From: Halomonas alimentaria
Lineage (GTDB): Bacteria > Pseudomonadota > Gammaproteobacteria > Pseudomonadales > Halomonadaceae
Direction: 5' to 3'
Assembly (NCBI RefSeq): GCF_009902005.1
Contig: NZ_WUTT01000001.1
Span: forward strand, 2,136,227-2,200,226
DNA length: 64,000 nt
The translations under genes were made by a program, and so were the position numbers. Below the pieces are notes generated by a model, which worked only from the letters and a program-made list of their open reading frames with translations, had not been told where the DNA came from and did no database searches. Shown here piece after piece: positions 1 through 8,465 of the stretch (positions are counted from its first letter, which is position 1; each line of letters opens with the position of its first letter).

Positions 1-462
1 GCGTATGTGCTGGTGATGGGCGGTCTCGCCCTCTCGGTAAGCTTCACCTTGGGCTGGGCGCTATGGCGTCTGGGCCGTGCTGCCTTGGGCTGGTTGGGCG
101 GTGGCCCCGCGGCGGGCAAATCGAAGGTCAAGCCGCGAGCCCGCAAGCCTGCGGTGAGGAAGCCGGCCGCCAGCAAGGCGGCGACCCCGCGTAAGACGAG
201 CACCCGGCAGTCGGCCAAGACGCCCAGCGAGCCCTGGGCACTCACCCGCTGGCTGGCGGCGCGTCACTCCCTTTTACCCCTGGCCAGCCTGGCACTGATG
301 CTCTATGCCCTGGGGCGTGTCGTGGTGTTCGGCCTTCAGCACCGTCCGGTGGAAGCGCCGGCATCATTCCCCCAGGTTGTCGACGTGGTGGGCTGGACGG
401 CGGCGGCGCTGCTGGGCCTGGCGCTGCTCTCCCTGCTGGCACGCTGGCGTTGCCGCGATTAA
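1..462 (+). CDS. Putative membrane protein, 5' end cut off by the window
   Basis: The frame is open to the left edge, so the visible 151+ residues are the C-terminal part or nearly all of a protein whose start may lie outside. A hydrophobic segment covers the first 20 or so residues. It is followed by a strongly basic Lys/Pro/Ala-rich linker at about residues 38-75, then two more hydrophobic segments near residues 88-108 and 125-145. This looks like a small inner-membrane protein with a positively charged linker, but I do not recognise a family. The next gene starts 120 bp downstream on the same strand behind its own ribosome binding site, so joint transcription is possible but not shown. Confidence 0.6.
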   Translation, partial: AYVLVMGGLALSVSFTLGWALWRLGRAALGWLGGGPAAGKSKVKPRARKPAVRKPAASKAATPRKTSTRQSAKTPSEPWALTRWLAARHSLLPLASLALMLYALGRVVVFGLQHRPVEAPASFPQVVDVVGWTAAALLGLALLSLLARWRCRD

Positions 463-582
463 CCCTTCGCCCCCCTGGGTCAGCCTCCCTCCTAGGTGGG
501 GTCAGAGGGCTGTCCCCCAAAGGCTGGCGAACCCGAGGGCGGCTGGCGAGTCTCACGCTGAACCGACCATAAGGAGAACCCT

Positions 583-1056
583 GTGTTAGCCAATATCCAG
601 CGATTCTTTCAGGAGATGCTCGCCGAGGGGGAGGGTGGTGCCGGTCGCGAGGCGCCGAGCCTGGAGCTTGCCGCGGCGGCACTGCTCTGTGAGGTGATGC
701 GCGCCGACTACGAGGTGACGCCGGAGGAGCTCGACACCCTGCGGGCTCAGCTGCGCGACCATCTGCGGGTCAGTGATGAGGCCCTTGACGAGCTGATGAT
801 CCTGGCCCAGGAGGAGGTCGACGGCGCCGTGGATCACTACCAGTTCGTCTCCCTGATCAAGGAGCACTATGACTACGACAGGCGCTGTGAGCTGGTGCGC
901 ATGATGTGGGCCCTGGCGCTGGCCGACGGTGAGCAGCATCACCTGGAGGAGCACCGCATCCGCCAGCTGGCCGATCTGCTGCACGTCAGTCATGGCGACT
1001 TCATCCGCACCAAGCTGCAGGTACAGGAGCAGGGTGGGGTCTCGGCAGGCGGTTAA
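583..1056 (+). CDS. TerB-family protein
   Basis: The 157-residue acidic helical protein matches the TerB/DjlA-like family: a conserved acidic helix with LCEVMRADYEVTPEE near residues 35-49 and a second MMWALALADGEQHHLEEHRIR block near 107-127. These paired acidic motifs are the family hallmark and are thought to bind metal or membrane-associated partners. TerB proteins are cytoplasmic; many lie far from any tellurite cluster and their role is then unknown. No other ter genes are here, so tellurite resistance should not be assumed. The GTG start is chosen because AAGGAG lies 8-10 bp upstream. Confidence 0.8.
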   Translation: MLANIQRFFQEMLAEGEGGAGREAPSLELAAAALLCEVMRADYEVTPEELDTLRAQLRDHLRVSDEALDELMILAQEEVDGAVDHYQFVSLIKEHYDYDRRCELVRMMWALALADGEQHHLEEHRIRQLADLLHVSHGDFIRTKLQVQEQGGVSAGG

Positions 1057-1192
1057 GCTGGCTCCTCAGCATCTCTGTGCTGTCGAGTGGAGAAAGGCAT
1101 TCTGTCCGGACATCATCATTTATCGATGGTGACTGAAAGGCGTGCCATGTCCCGCACTGGGAATCTAGAGCATGGCGTGCATTTTGGATAAG

Positions 1193-1477
1193 TCAGTGGG
1201 AAGCCAGATCGTTGAAGAGTGCCGGGTTGTCGCGAAGCGTCGCTAGCACCTTGGCCGCCAGGCCTGTGGGGTTACGGCGCTTGGTTTCCCAGCTTCTGAT
1301 GGTGTCGACGCTAGTGCCCATGGCGCTGGCAAACTCGGCCTGAGAGACATGCAACTGGGCCCTGATGGCCTTCACGTCGGCGACCTCATGGCGCGTGACG
1401 CGGCTGGCTTGGGTCCGGCCCTGCTTGATGTCGACGGCTTCCTGCAGCGATGTCTGGAGTTCGTCAAAGATGCTCAT
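1193..1477 (-). CDS. NadS/HigA-type antitoxin, orphan
   Basis: The 94-residue protein has a C-terminal Xre-type helix-turn-helix (VSQAEFASAMGTSVDTIRSW near residues 44-63, then the ETKRRNPTG wing typical of NadS/HigA antitoxins). Such proteins bind DNA and neutralise a RelE/HigB-like mRNA interferase, whose gene normally precedes the antitoxin. Here no toxin-sized frame is found upstream on the same strand; the space leads into the divergent aminotransferase. The ATG at 1477 is preferred over an earlier in-frame start because the protein then begins MSIFDEL, as in the family, and because the earlier start would place the operator palindrome inside the gene. Confidence 0.78.
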   Translation of the reverse strand: MSIFDELQTSLQEAVDIKQGRTQASRVTRHEVADVKAIRAQLHVSQAEFASAMGTSVDTIRSWETKRRNPTGLAAKVLATLRDNPALFNDLASH

Positions 1478-1500
1478 TCTGAAGGCCGATGTGTTGATAT

Positions 1501-1515
1501 ATGTACAAAGTACAT
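1501..1515. promoter_or_regulatory. Palindromic operator upstream of the NadS-type antitoxin gene
   Basis: ATGTAC and GTACAT form a perfect 6-bp inverted repeat around AAA, 24 bp upstream of the antitoxin start. Antitoxins of this class commonly repress their own promoter through such a site. No clean -35/-10 pair is visible around it. Confidence 0.6.
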
Positions 1516-1714
1516 CTTTCGGCCGTATATGTCGATCATGCTCCATCTCTCACGGCGTCATGGGGCGTTATGCCGTAACTTCGATAAAGAGATAGCTCAT
1601 GCTCGTCTTCAGCCAGAGGGTGCGACGAGGAAGTCCCGCTGTTATGTTTTATTTAACACTCAGGATGAGCCATGCTAGAGGGACAACAAGACGTTTCTCC
1701 GAGGAGCCTTCGCT

Positions 1715-3082
1715 ATGCTGGAAACCCGTTCCGCCCGTCAGGACGCGGCGCATGACCACTCGACCCGCGCCGAGCATGCCGCGATCAACCGCCACTTCTG
1801 GATGCCGTTCAGCGCCAACCGCGACTTTCATGCCAATCCGCGGCTGATCACCGGTGCCGAGGGGCGCTATTTCATCGACGATAGCGGCCGCCGGCTGTTC
1901 GACTCCCTCTCGGGGTTGTGGACCTGCGGCGCCGGCCACAATCGCGAGGAGATCCAGCAGGCCGTGGCCCGCCAGCTCGGCACACTCGACTATGCTCCGG
2001 GCTTCCAGGTGGCGCATCCGCTGGCGTTCCAACTGGCCGAGAAGATCGCCGAGATCACGCCGCCGGGACTGGATCATGTGTTCTTCACCGACTCCGGCTC
2101 CGAGTCGGCGGATACCGCGGTGAAGATGGCCAAGGCCTACTGGCGTGCCAGGGGGCGCCCCGAGAAGACCCGCCTGATCGGTCGCGCCAAGGGCTATCAC
2201 GGCGTGAACGTGGGTGGCACCAGCCTGGGTGGCATCGGCGGCAACCGCAAGCACTATGGCCAGCTGATGGAGGTCAGCCATCTGCCGCACACCCTGCAGC
2301 CGCAGCTCGCCTTTACCCGTGGCCAGGCCGAGAGCGGTGCCGAGCTTGCCGATGCGCTGCTCGAGCATATCGCCCTACATGACGCCTCCAATGTCGCTGC
2401 GGTGATTGTCGAGCCGATGTCCGGTTCCGCCGGGGTGATCGTGCCGCCCAAAGGGTATCTCGAGCGGCTACGCGAGATCTGCACTGCCCACGACATCCTG
2501 CTGATCTTCGACGAGGTGATCACTGCCTTCGGTCGCAGCGGGGCGCGCACCGGTGCCGAGGCCTTCGGCGTGGTGCCCGACATGATGACCATCGCCAAGC
2601 AGCTCACCAACGGCGCGGTGCCCATGGGCGCGGTGATCGCCTCAACCGAGATCTACGACACCTTCATGCACGCCGGCGGCCCCGAGCACGCCATCGAGTT
2701 CCCCCACGGCTACACCTACAGTGCCCACCCGGTGGCCTGCGCCGCCGGCCTGGCGGCACTCGAGCTGTTCGAGCGCGAGGACTTCCCCGCCCAGGTACGT
2801 GCCATCGCCCCGGCGTTCGAGGCGAAGCTGCATGCGCTGAAGGGGCGTTCCCATGTGGTGGATATCCGCAACCACGGCCTGGCCGGGGCTATCCAGCTCG
2901 CTCCGCGCGACGGGGACCCGACGATTCGCCCCCGCGATGCTCACCTGGCGTTGTGGGAGGCGGGTTTCTATGTCCGCTACGGCGGCGACACCCTGCAGTT
3001 CGGCCCGCCCTTCGCCAGCACCGAGGCTGAATTGGAGCGGTTGTTCGATGCGGTGGCCACGGTGCTGGACTCGATAGACTAA
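1715..3082 (+). CDS. Omega-amino acid:pyruvate aminotransferase (class III)
   Basis: The 455-residue protein is a PLP-dependent class III transaminase resembling the beta-alanine/omega-amino-acid:pyruvate enzyme of Pseudomonas. Recognisable parts are NRHFWMPFS near the N-terminus, the PLP-phosphate site TDSGSESADTAVKMAKAYWR near residues 128-147, the aspartate in LIFDEVITAFGR near 267 and the Schiff-base lysine in TIAKQLTNGAVPMG near 295. It would move an amino group from beta-alanine or similar omega-amines to pyruvate, giving malonate semialdehyde and alanine. GGAG precedes the ATG. A DadA-like oxidoreductase follows on the same strand after 226 bp, consistent with an amine or amino-acid catabolic pair. 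The exact substrate cannot be read from sequence. Confidence 0.88.
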   Translation: MLETRSARQDAAHDHSTRAEHAAINRHFWMPFSANRDFHANPRLITGAEGRYFIDDSGRRLFDSLSGLWTCGAGHNREEIQQAVARQLGTLDYAPGFQVAHPLAFQLAEKIAEITPPGLDHVFFTDSGSESADTAVKMAKAYWRARGRPEKTRLIGRAKGYHGVNVGGTSLGGIGGNRKHYGQLMEVSHLPHTLQPQLAFTRGQAESGAELADALLEHIALHDASNVAAVIVEPMSGSAGVIVPPKGYLERLREICTAHDILLIFDEVITAFGRSGARTGAEAFGVVPDMMTIAKQLTNGAVPMGAVIASTEIYDTFMHAGGPEHAIEFPHGYTYSAHPVACAAGLAALELFEREDFPAQVRAIAPAFEAKLHALKGRSHVVDIRNHGLAGAIQLAPRDGDPTIRPRDAHLALWEAGFYVRYGGDTLQFGPPFASTEAELERLFDAVATVLDSID

Positions 3083-3257
3083 GGTTTTCCCTCTTTCTGG
3101 GTAATCCATCTAGAGAATGGGTTTAAAACGGGATTAAATCATGTCATGCGAGATCTCTTTGGCATCCTGACCTGCTGGTGCAACGTTATGATGCGCTGAG
3201 TGTTCAGCCACCGTGTCGTCGGTCGACCGGGTGGCGCTTGAGCGTCTATCGTTGAGT

Positions 3258-3283
3258 CAGGCCTCGCCGCAGGGTGAGGCCTG
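3258..3283 (+). promoter_or_regulatory. Stem-loop directly before the oxidoreductase ribosome binding site
   Basis: CAGGCCTC and GAGGCCTG pair perfectly around a 10-nt loop. A short pyrimidine stretch ending TTTT and then AGGAGG follow, 26 bp before the ATG. It may be the aminotransferase terminator or an attenuator or mRNA-stabilising hairpin for the next gene. Confidence 0.5.
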
Positions 3284-3308
3284 TGTCCTTTTCCAGGAGG
3301 TGTTGGTG

Positions 3309-4553
3309 ATGTCTCGTGAAATCGTGGTTCTGGGTGCCGGCATGGTCGGCGTATCGGTGGCCTGGCATCTGGTGCGCCAGGGCCATTCGGTGACGCTGGT
3401 GGATCGCCGCGAGCCCGGTCGCGAGACCTCGTTCGGCAATGCCGGCATCATCCAGCGCGAGGCGGTGCGCCCCTATGCGTTCCCGCGCGATCTCGGCACC
3501 CTGATGCGGGTGCTGCCCAACCGCGAGGTGGATATTCGCTATCGCCCTGCGGGCATGGTTGGGGCGGCGAGCCCGCTGCTGCAGTACTGGATCAACTCTG
3601 GCAAGTCCCGCTACGCGAAGATCGTGCCGGAGTACGCCTCGTTGATCATGCGCTGCCTGGAGACCCATGCCCCGATGGTCGAGGCCGCCGGTGCCGACCA
3701 TCTGGTGCGTCGTGACGGCTGGTTGGAGCTCTATCACACCCAGAAGGCCTTCGATGAGCGTATCGCCGAGGCGCGCGAGAACCGCGAGCGCTTCGGCGTG
3801 GAATTCGAGGTGCTCGACGCCGCCGGCCTGTATGCCAAGGAGCCGCACCTGAAAAAGGGGTTGGTGGGTGCCATCCACTGGATCCAGCCGTGGACGGTGG
3901 CGGATCCCGGCGCCCTGGTGCAGGCCTATGCCGAGCACTTCCAGCAGCAGGGCGGCCGCTTTGTGCAGGCCGAGGTCAGGGGTGTCGAGAAGGGCGGCAA
4001 GGGCTGGAAGGTGACCACCGACGGCGAGACGCTGGAGTCCGAGCAACTGGTGGTTGCCATGGGGCCCTGGAGCGACAAGCTGCTTTCGCGCCTGGGCATC
4101 TCGGTGCCGCTGTTCGTCAAGCGCGGCTACCACATGCACTACGCCAGCGCCGACGAGAATGCCCACCTCAACCACTGGATCATGGATGCCGAGACCGGCT
4201 TCCTGCTCGAGCCGATGCGGGCGGGCATTCGCCTGACCACCGGGGCGGAGCTGGCCGACCTGGATGCGCCGCCCAGGTTTAAGCAGCTCAAGGCGGCGGA
4301 GCAGGCCGCCAGGAAGATCTATCCGCTGGGTGATCGTCGCGACCCGGAGCCCTGGAAGGGCGCGCGCCCCTGCTTGCCCGACATGAAGCCGATCATCGGC
4401 CCGGCGCCCGGGCAGGAGGGGATGTGGCTGGCCTTCGGCCATGGCCACCAGGGCTTCACCCTGGGTCCGGTGACTGGACTGCTCCTGAGCCAGATGATGG
4501 CGGGTGAGACGCCCGAGGTGGATATGGCGCCGTTCAGTGCCACGCGCTTCTGA
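3309..4553 (+). CDS. DadA-like FAD-dependent amino acid dehydrogenase/oxidase
   Basis: This 414-residue protein opens with an ADP-binding Rossmann motif (VVLGAGMVGVSVAWHLVRQG, residues 5-24) followed by an acidic/basic VDRREPGRETSFGNAG segment typical of the DAO/DadA family. The C-terminus keeps GHGHQGFTLGPVTG, the second FAD contact. Family members oxidise the amino group of D-amino acids or secondary amines and feed electrons to the respiratory chain. The ATG at 3309 is chosen over a longer in-frame start at 3213 because AGGAGG stands just upstream and the FAD motif falls at the usual distance from the start. Its neighbour is an alanine-producing transaminase, so alanine turnover is a reasonable but unproven role. 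Confidence 0.85.
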   Translation: MSREIVVLGAGMVGVSVAWHLVRQGHSVTLVDRREPGRETSFGNAGIIQREAVRPYAFPRDLGTLMRVLPNREVDIRYRPAGMVGAASPLLQYWINSGKSRYAKIVPEYASLIMRCLETHAPMVEAAGADHLVRRDGWLELYHTQKAFDERIAEARENRERFGVEFEVLDAAGLYAKEPHLKKGLVGAIHWIQPWTVADPGALVQAYAEHFQQQGGRFVQAEVRGVEKGGKGWKVTTDGETLESEQLVVAMGPWSDKLLSRLGISVPLFVKRGYHMHYASADENAHLNHWIMDAETGFLLEPMRAGIRLTTGAELADLDAPPRFKQLKAAEQAARKIYPLGDRRDPEPWKGARPCLPDMKPIIGPAPGQEGMWLAFGHGHQGFTLGPVTGLLLSQMMAGETPEVDMAPFSATRF

Positions 4554-4586
4554 AACGCCTTCGAGACATGGGTGCCGCGGGGTGTG

Positions 4587-5006
4587 CTAGGCCTTGCGGC
4601 GCTGCTTGACCTGGTGGGTGCCCAGCTTGACCAGCATTGTGACAATGAATACCAGCCAGCCGGCGGTGGCTACCACGTTGAAGAGCAGCAGTTTCTGAAC
4701 GCCACTCAGGGGCGTGAAGATCAGTTCGAAGGTGACCCCGAACAGGAAGGCGATGAACAGCGGCAGCGCCAGGATGTGCATCCACATCTCGGTGCGCCGC
4801 TTTCTGACGTGATAGCGCCGCAGCAATACCCGCGTCGGCCGGTGCACGAAGGTGACCAGTACGGTGGTGCCGAGCAGCAGCAGGGCTGCCAGGGTCGGCT
4901 CCAGGTTGCCCAGCTGGGCCGACAGGCTGATCGACCAGTAGACGACCAGCCACATCAGGCCGGCCAGGGTGGCGGCCAGATCGGCATAGTGGCGAACCTT
5001 GGGCAT
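4587..5006 (-). CDS. Small inner-membrane protein, unknown function
   Basis: The 139-residue protein has four hydrophobic segments (about residues 11-30, 38-55, 76-95 and 105-125) separated by a basic loop with VHRPTRVLLRRYHVRKRR, and it ends in a basic tail. The profile is a four-pass membrane protein. AGGGAGA sits upstream of the ATG. It is convergent with the oxidoreductase gene, whose stop is 33 bp away. No catalytic motif is seen and I do not recognise the family. Confidence 0.65.
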   Translation of the reverse strand: MPKVRHYADLAATLAGLMWLVVYWSISLSAQLGNLEPTLAALLLLGTTVLVTFVHRPTRVLLRRYHVRKRRTEMWMHILALPLFIAFLFGVTFELIFTPLSGVQKLLLFNVVATAGWLVFIVTMLVKLGTHQVKQRRKA

Positions 5007-5086
5007 CGTCTCTCCCTCGTGAAGCTGGCCCTCGTCAAATCTGGCGGCATGATACGGGATTTTGTCGCCGGCTGGCGAGTTATGGC

Positions 5087-5236
5087 CGCCTTTTGTGGGA
5101 GCCCAGATTCTGGGCGATGGCGCCTTTTGTGGGAGCCCAGATTCTGGGCGATGGCGCCGTCAGGCGCCTGGCGGAGTTGCTGAGGCCTCTTCGATCGCCG
5201 ATGAATCGGGCTCCCACAACACCGTGCTCCCACAAG
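5087..5236. repeat. REP/BIME-like cluster
   Basis: Two identical 34-bp units in tandem (5087-5120 and 5121-5154) each carry TTGTGGGAGC followed by the small hairpin CCCAG-ATT-CTGGG. A diverged inverted copy occupies about 5193-5219 (reverse strand TTGTGGGAGCCCGATTCATC). A further inverted fragment, GTGCTCCCACAAG, ends the cluster. The GTGGGAGC head and imperfect hairpin match REP elements of Pseudomonas and relatives, which are mobilised by RAYT transposases. The cluster fills the gap between two genes read on the same strand. Confidence 0.8.
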
Positions 5237-5263
5237 GTAACTTCGGCGCCTCAAAGGCTGTCC

Positions 5264-6172
5264 CTATTTTCGGTAGTCCCCGGCAGTACGCAGCACCAGC
5301 TTCCTTACCCAGTACCAGCGATTGATCAGTAGAGCGGCGAAGATCAGTGAGCAGCCGGCGAGCTGCAACAGACTCATTGTCTCGCCGTACCAGGCGGCGG
5401 CCAGCAGCACTGTCCATACTGCCTCGAGCATCAGGATGACGGCGGCGTGGCTCGGCGTGGTCAGGCCCTGGGCGTAGACCTGCAGGAAGAAGCGCAGGGT
5501 ACTGGCGAGCAGCACGCTGGCCGCCAGCCAGCCCAGGGTGACGCCGCCGATACGCGCAGGCCAGGGTTCGATCAGCGCCGAGACCAGACCCAGCAGGATG
5601 CCGACCACCGTGAGCTGGATGGCGGTGAGCGGCAGGGCGGGAAGGTGGCGCACCACTCGGGTATTGACGTTGATCAGCAGCGAGAACAGCACGGCGGAGG
5701 TGGCGATCAACCACTGGCTGGGCTCCAGGCGCAGGCCGGCATTGAGCGAGAGCAGGGCGAAGCCGGCCAGGGCGATGGGCAGCGCGATCCAGGTGGTGCG
5801 CGGCGGGCGGTCGCCGAATAGTAACTTCGCCACGATCGGTACCAGCAAGATGCCCAGGCTGTTGATGAAGGCGCTCTCGCCGAGGTGGTTCGAGTGGTAG
5901 AGCCCCATGATCCAGAAGCTCAGGGCGCCGCTGAACAGCAGGCCGACACCGGCGCCGGCGGCGAAGTCCCGGGCGGAGAGGCGGCGCAGGGCCGGCAGGG
6001 CGAACAGCGCCAGCAGCAGCCCGGCCAGCAGGAAGCGCGTGCCGATGAACAGCAGCGGCGGCATGCCGTCCAGCGCCTCCTTGGAGAAGATCCAGCCGGC
6101 GGCGGCGAGCAGGGTGACGGTGAGTAGCAGCAGGTCGGCCCGCAGCGGGCTGCGTTCGAGGGAGTCGGCCAT
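5264..6172 (-). CDS. EamA-family (DMT) transporter
   Basis: This 302-residue protein has ten hydrophobic helices in two EamA halves (about residues 12-135 and 150-290), the standard drug/metabolite transporter layout. It should sit in the inner membrane and export a small metabolite that cannot be named from sequence. AGWIFSKEALDGMPPLLFI in the first half and a LMLEAVWTVLLAA block in the second are typical. The ATG at 6172 is chosen because the first helix then follows a short cytoplasmic tail; a start at 6223 is possible. It is divergent from pyrC with a 126-bp gap that must hold both promoters. Confidence 0.85.
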   Translation of the reverse strand: MADSLERSPLRADLLLLTVTLLAAAGWIFSKEALDGMPPLLFIGTRFLLAGLLLALFALPALRRLSARDFAAGAGVGLLFSGALSFWIMGLYHSNHLGESAFINSLGILLVPIVAKLLFGDRPPRTTWIALPIALAGFALLSLNAGLRLEPSQWLIATSAVLFSLLINVNTRVVRHLPALPLTAIQLTVVGILLGLVSALIEPWPARIGGVTLGWLAASVLLASTLRFFLQVYAQGLTTPSHAAVILMLEAVWTVLLAAAWYGETMSLLQLAGCSLIFAALLINRWYWVRKLVLRTAGDYRK

Positions 6173-6252
6173 GGAAGTCCCGGTGGTCAAGCGAAGCCCA
6201 TAGGTTAGCAGACTAGCGGCCATCGGGCTCTGCCTCGCCAGGCAGCATTGGG

Positions 6253-6258
6253 TATACT
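6253..6258 (+). promoter_or_regulatory. Likely -10 box for pyrC
   Basis: TATACT lies 40 bp before the pyrC GTG start. The expected -35 position has no good match, so the promoter call rests on the -10 alone. Confidence 0.35.
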
Positions 6259-6298
6259 GGCGCCACGCCGATTTGAACCCGCCAACACAGGATCCGCC

Positions 6299-7339
6299 GT
6301 GACTACCCTGACCCTGACTCGCCCCGACGACTGGCATCTCCATCTGCGCGACGACCAGGCGCTGGCCGCCGTGGTCGAGGCCTCCGCTCGCCAGATGGGC
6401 CGTGCCATCATCATGCCCAACCTGAAGCCGCCGGTGACCACCACCGAGCAGGCCCTGGCCTATCGCGAGCGGATCCTGGCGGCGCTGCCCGAGGGGAGCC
6501 GCTTTCAGCCGCTGATGACGCTCTACCTCACCGACAACACGCCCGCCGAGGAGATCGAACGTGCCCATGCCAGTGGCCTGGTGCAGGCGGTGAAGCTCTA
6601 TCCCGCCGGCGCCACCACCAACTCCGACTCCGGGGTCACCGATATCACCCTGTGTGACGATGCCATTGCTGCCATGGAGCGCCTGGGTATTCCGCTGCTG
6701 ATGCATGGCGAGGTCACCGATGCCGAGATCGATATCTTCGATCGCGAGGCGGTGTTCATCGAGCAGGTGCTCAAGCCGCTACTGGAGCGACACCCGGCCC
6801 TCAAGGTGGTGTTCGAGCATATCACCACCGCCGAGGCAGCCGATTTCGTCGCCGCGGCGCCGGCCAACGTGGGCGCCACCATCACCGCCCACCACCTGCT
6901 GTTCAACCGTAACCACATGCTGGTCGGCGGCATCCGGCCGCACTACTACTGCCTGCCGATCCTCAAGCGCGAGCGGCACCGCCAGGCGCTGCTGGCCGCG
7001 GCCACCTCGGGCAGCCCGAAGTTCTTCCTGGGTACCGACAGCGCGCCCCACGCCCAGGGCGACAAGGAGAGCGCCTGCGGCTGTGCGGGTGCCTATACCG
7101 CGCCGGCGGCGATCGAGTACTACGCCACGGCCTTCGAGCAGGCCGGTGCCATCGAGCGTCTGGAGGGCTTCGCCAGCCACCATGGCCCGGACTTCTACGG
7201 CCTGCCGCGCAACAGCGATACCGTCACCCTGGTCCGCGAGCCCTGGCAACTGCCCGAGTCGCTGCCCTATGCCGGTGGTGCCCGCATCGTGCCGCTGATG
7301 GCCGGCGAGACGCTGGAGTGGAAGCTGGCCGGCGAATAG
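6299..7339 (+). CDS. pyrC: Dihydroorotase, class II
   Basis: The 346-residue enzyme cyclises carbamoyl-aspartate to dihydroorotate, third step of pyrimidine synthesis, in the cytoplasm. Zinc ligands are visible in WHLHLRD (residues 12-18), the lysine to be carboxylated in [17 protein letters not shown] near residue 99, further histidines in LMHGEV and FEHITT, and the catalytic aspartate in GTDSAPH near residue 247. Length matches the E. coli type. The GTG at 6299 is preferred to an in-frame ATG at 6248, since the protein then starts [13 protein letters not shown] as in relatives. The gene stands alone, as is usual for scattered pyr genes in gammaproteobacteria. Confidence 0.95.
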   Translation: MTTLTLTRPDDWHLHLRDDQALAAVVEASARQMGRAIIMPNLKPPVTTTEQALAYRERILAALPEGSRFQPLMTLYLTDNTPAEEIERAHASGLVQAVKLYPAGATTNSDSGVTDITLCDDAIAAMERLGIPLLMHGEVTDAEIDIFDREAVFIEQVLKPLLERHPALKVVFEHITTAEAADFVAAAPANVGATITAHHLLFNRNHMLVGGIRPHYYCLPILKRERHRQALLAAATSGSPKFFLGTDSAPHAQGDKESACGCAGAYTAPAAIEYYATAFEQAGAIERLEGFASHHGPDFYGLPRNSDTVTLVREPWQLPESLPYAGGARIVPLMAGETLEWKLAGE

Positions 7340-7400
7340 GCAGCCCGTTACCTCCTCTATTGGCGGTAAGCAGGGCTACCACGAGAGGTAGTTTCTGTTG

Positions 7401-7423
7401 GCGGCAGTCCCTGGGGCTGCCGC
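7401..7423. other. Stem-loop downstream of pyrC
   Basis: GCGGCAG and CTGCCGC pair perfectly around a 9-nt loop, about 60 bp past the pyrC stop, in the gap between convergent genes. No T-run follows on either strand, so it is at best a weak terminator. Confidence 0.4.
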
Positions 7424-7507
7424 GAGCAACGGTAATGCACCGCATGAGTTGCTTTTGATCGATTCAAGCAACACCTGTGGTGCTTTTGAGTTCGTCAGAC
7501 GAATCGT

Positions 7508-8434
7508 CTAGCGACCTGGGTGACTAACCTGGCGCTTCAGGAAGTCGAGGCCGGCCTCGATGGCACTGCCACGGGTAAGGAAACTGAGGAAGTGGCCGCG
7601 ACCGTGCTGGAGGAAGAGCTCGGCTTCACCGCCCTGGGCCCTCAGCGCCTGGTAGAAGTCGGTGGCATGATCCACCGGGACCAGGCGGTCCCAGGTGCCG
7701 TGGAACAGGAAGAAGGGCGGCGGCTTGCTCTGGATCTGTCTGGCCGGGGAGGCAAGCCGATACTGCTCGGGCACCTCGGCGCGGGTGCCCCCCAGAAACT
7801 GCACTACCAGCTTGCCATCATCGAATTTGAACAGGTCGGTGGGTGTGCCGCCCGCGACGACAGCCGCCAGCCGGGTGTGGTCGCCTCCGTGGGGCTTGGC
7901 CAACGGGCCGTGGCTGCCGGCCAGGGCGAGCAGGCTTACCAGGTGCGCCCCCGAGGAGAAGCCGACCCCGACGATGCGATCGGTATCCACGCGCCACGCC
8001 TCGGCGTTGGCATGCAGCCAGGCCATGGCCTGCTGGAGGTCGTGCAGCTGGGCGGGGAAGCGGTAGTCGGGGGCGAAGCGGTGCTCGATATTCAGCGTGA
8101 CGAAGCCGCGCCGGGTAAGGGCCTCGGCGATCTCTTCCATGTCGTCCGGCGTGCGATTCCGCCAGCCGCCGCCGTGAACCAGCAGGGCGGCCGGGCGTAG
8201 GTTGTCGCTTTCGCCCCGGGGCAGGCGCACCCGCGCACTGAGCGGCTCCGGCCAGTCGTCGGGGGTGTAGCGCCGCTCACCCAGGTCGCGAAACTCGCCC
8301 AGTTCGGTGTTCGGCTGGGCGGTGTCGCGGGCGACCAACTCGTGACCGTCGCTTCCCAGGTGGGTGTTGGCACAGCCGGCGAGGCCCAGGCTGGCCAGCA
8401 GCAGGGCGCCTCGCCACCAGGTCGTGGCTGCCAT
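7508..8434 (-). CDS. Alpha/beta-hydrolase esterase, predicted lipoprotein
   Basis: The 308-residue protein begins with a lipoprotein signal: a hydrophobic stretch ending in the lipobox LAGC near residue 22. The rest is an HSL/BD-FAE-type hydrolase with the oxyanion motif HGGGW, the nucleophile elbow GFSSG, an aspartate in GTWDRLVP and a histidine in GRGHFLSF, so the catalytic triad is complete. It probably hydrolyses a carboxyl ester at the cell envelope; the substrate is unknown. The ATG at 8434 places the signal at the N-terminus; an upstream start at 8491 would overlap mtnN by 26 bp. It is the third gene in a run luxS-mtnN-hydrolase on one strand, with a 31-bp gap after mtnN. Confidence 0.82.
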   Translation of the reverse strand: MAATTWWRGALLLASLGLAGCANTHLGSDGHELVARDTAQPNTELGEFRDLGERRYTPDDWPEPLSARVRLPRGESDNLRPAALLVHGGGWRNRTPDDMEEIAEALTRRGFVTLNIEHRFAPDYRFPAQLHDLQQAMAWLHANAEAWRVDTDRIVGVGFSSGAHLVSLLALAGSHGPLAKPHGGDHTRLAAVVAGGTPTDLFKFDDGKLVVQFLGGTRAEVPEQYRLASPARQIQSKPPPFFLFHGTWDRLVPVDHATDFYQALRAQGGEAELFLQHGRGHFLSFLTRGSAIEAGLDFLKRQVSHPGR

Positions 8435-8465
8435 CACCACAGGCGCCCGCCGCCGCGCCATCGCC

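Noticed and set aside
583..1056. Tellurite resistance locus
   Set aside because: Only a TerB-domain protein is present and no terA, terC, terD or terZ gene accompanies it.
5087..5154. Tandem 34-bp repeat considered as a CRISPR remnant
   Set aside because: The units directly abut with no spacer, carry a REP-type head, and an inverted copy follows.
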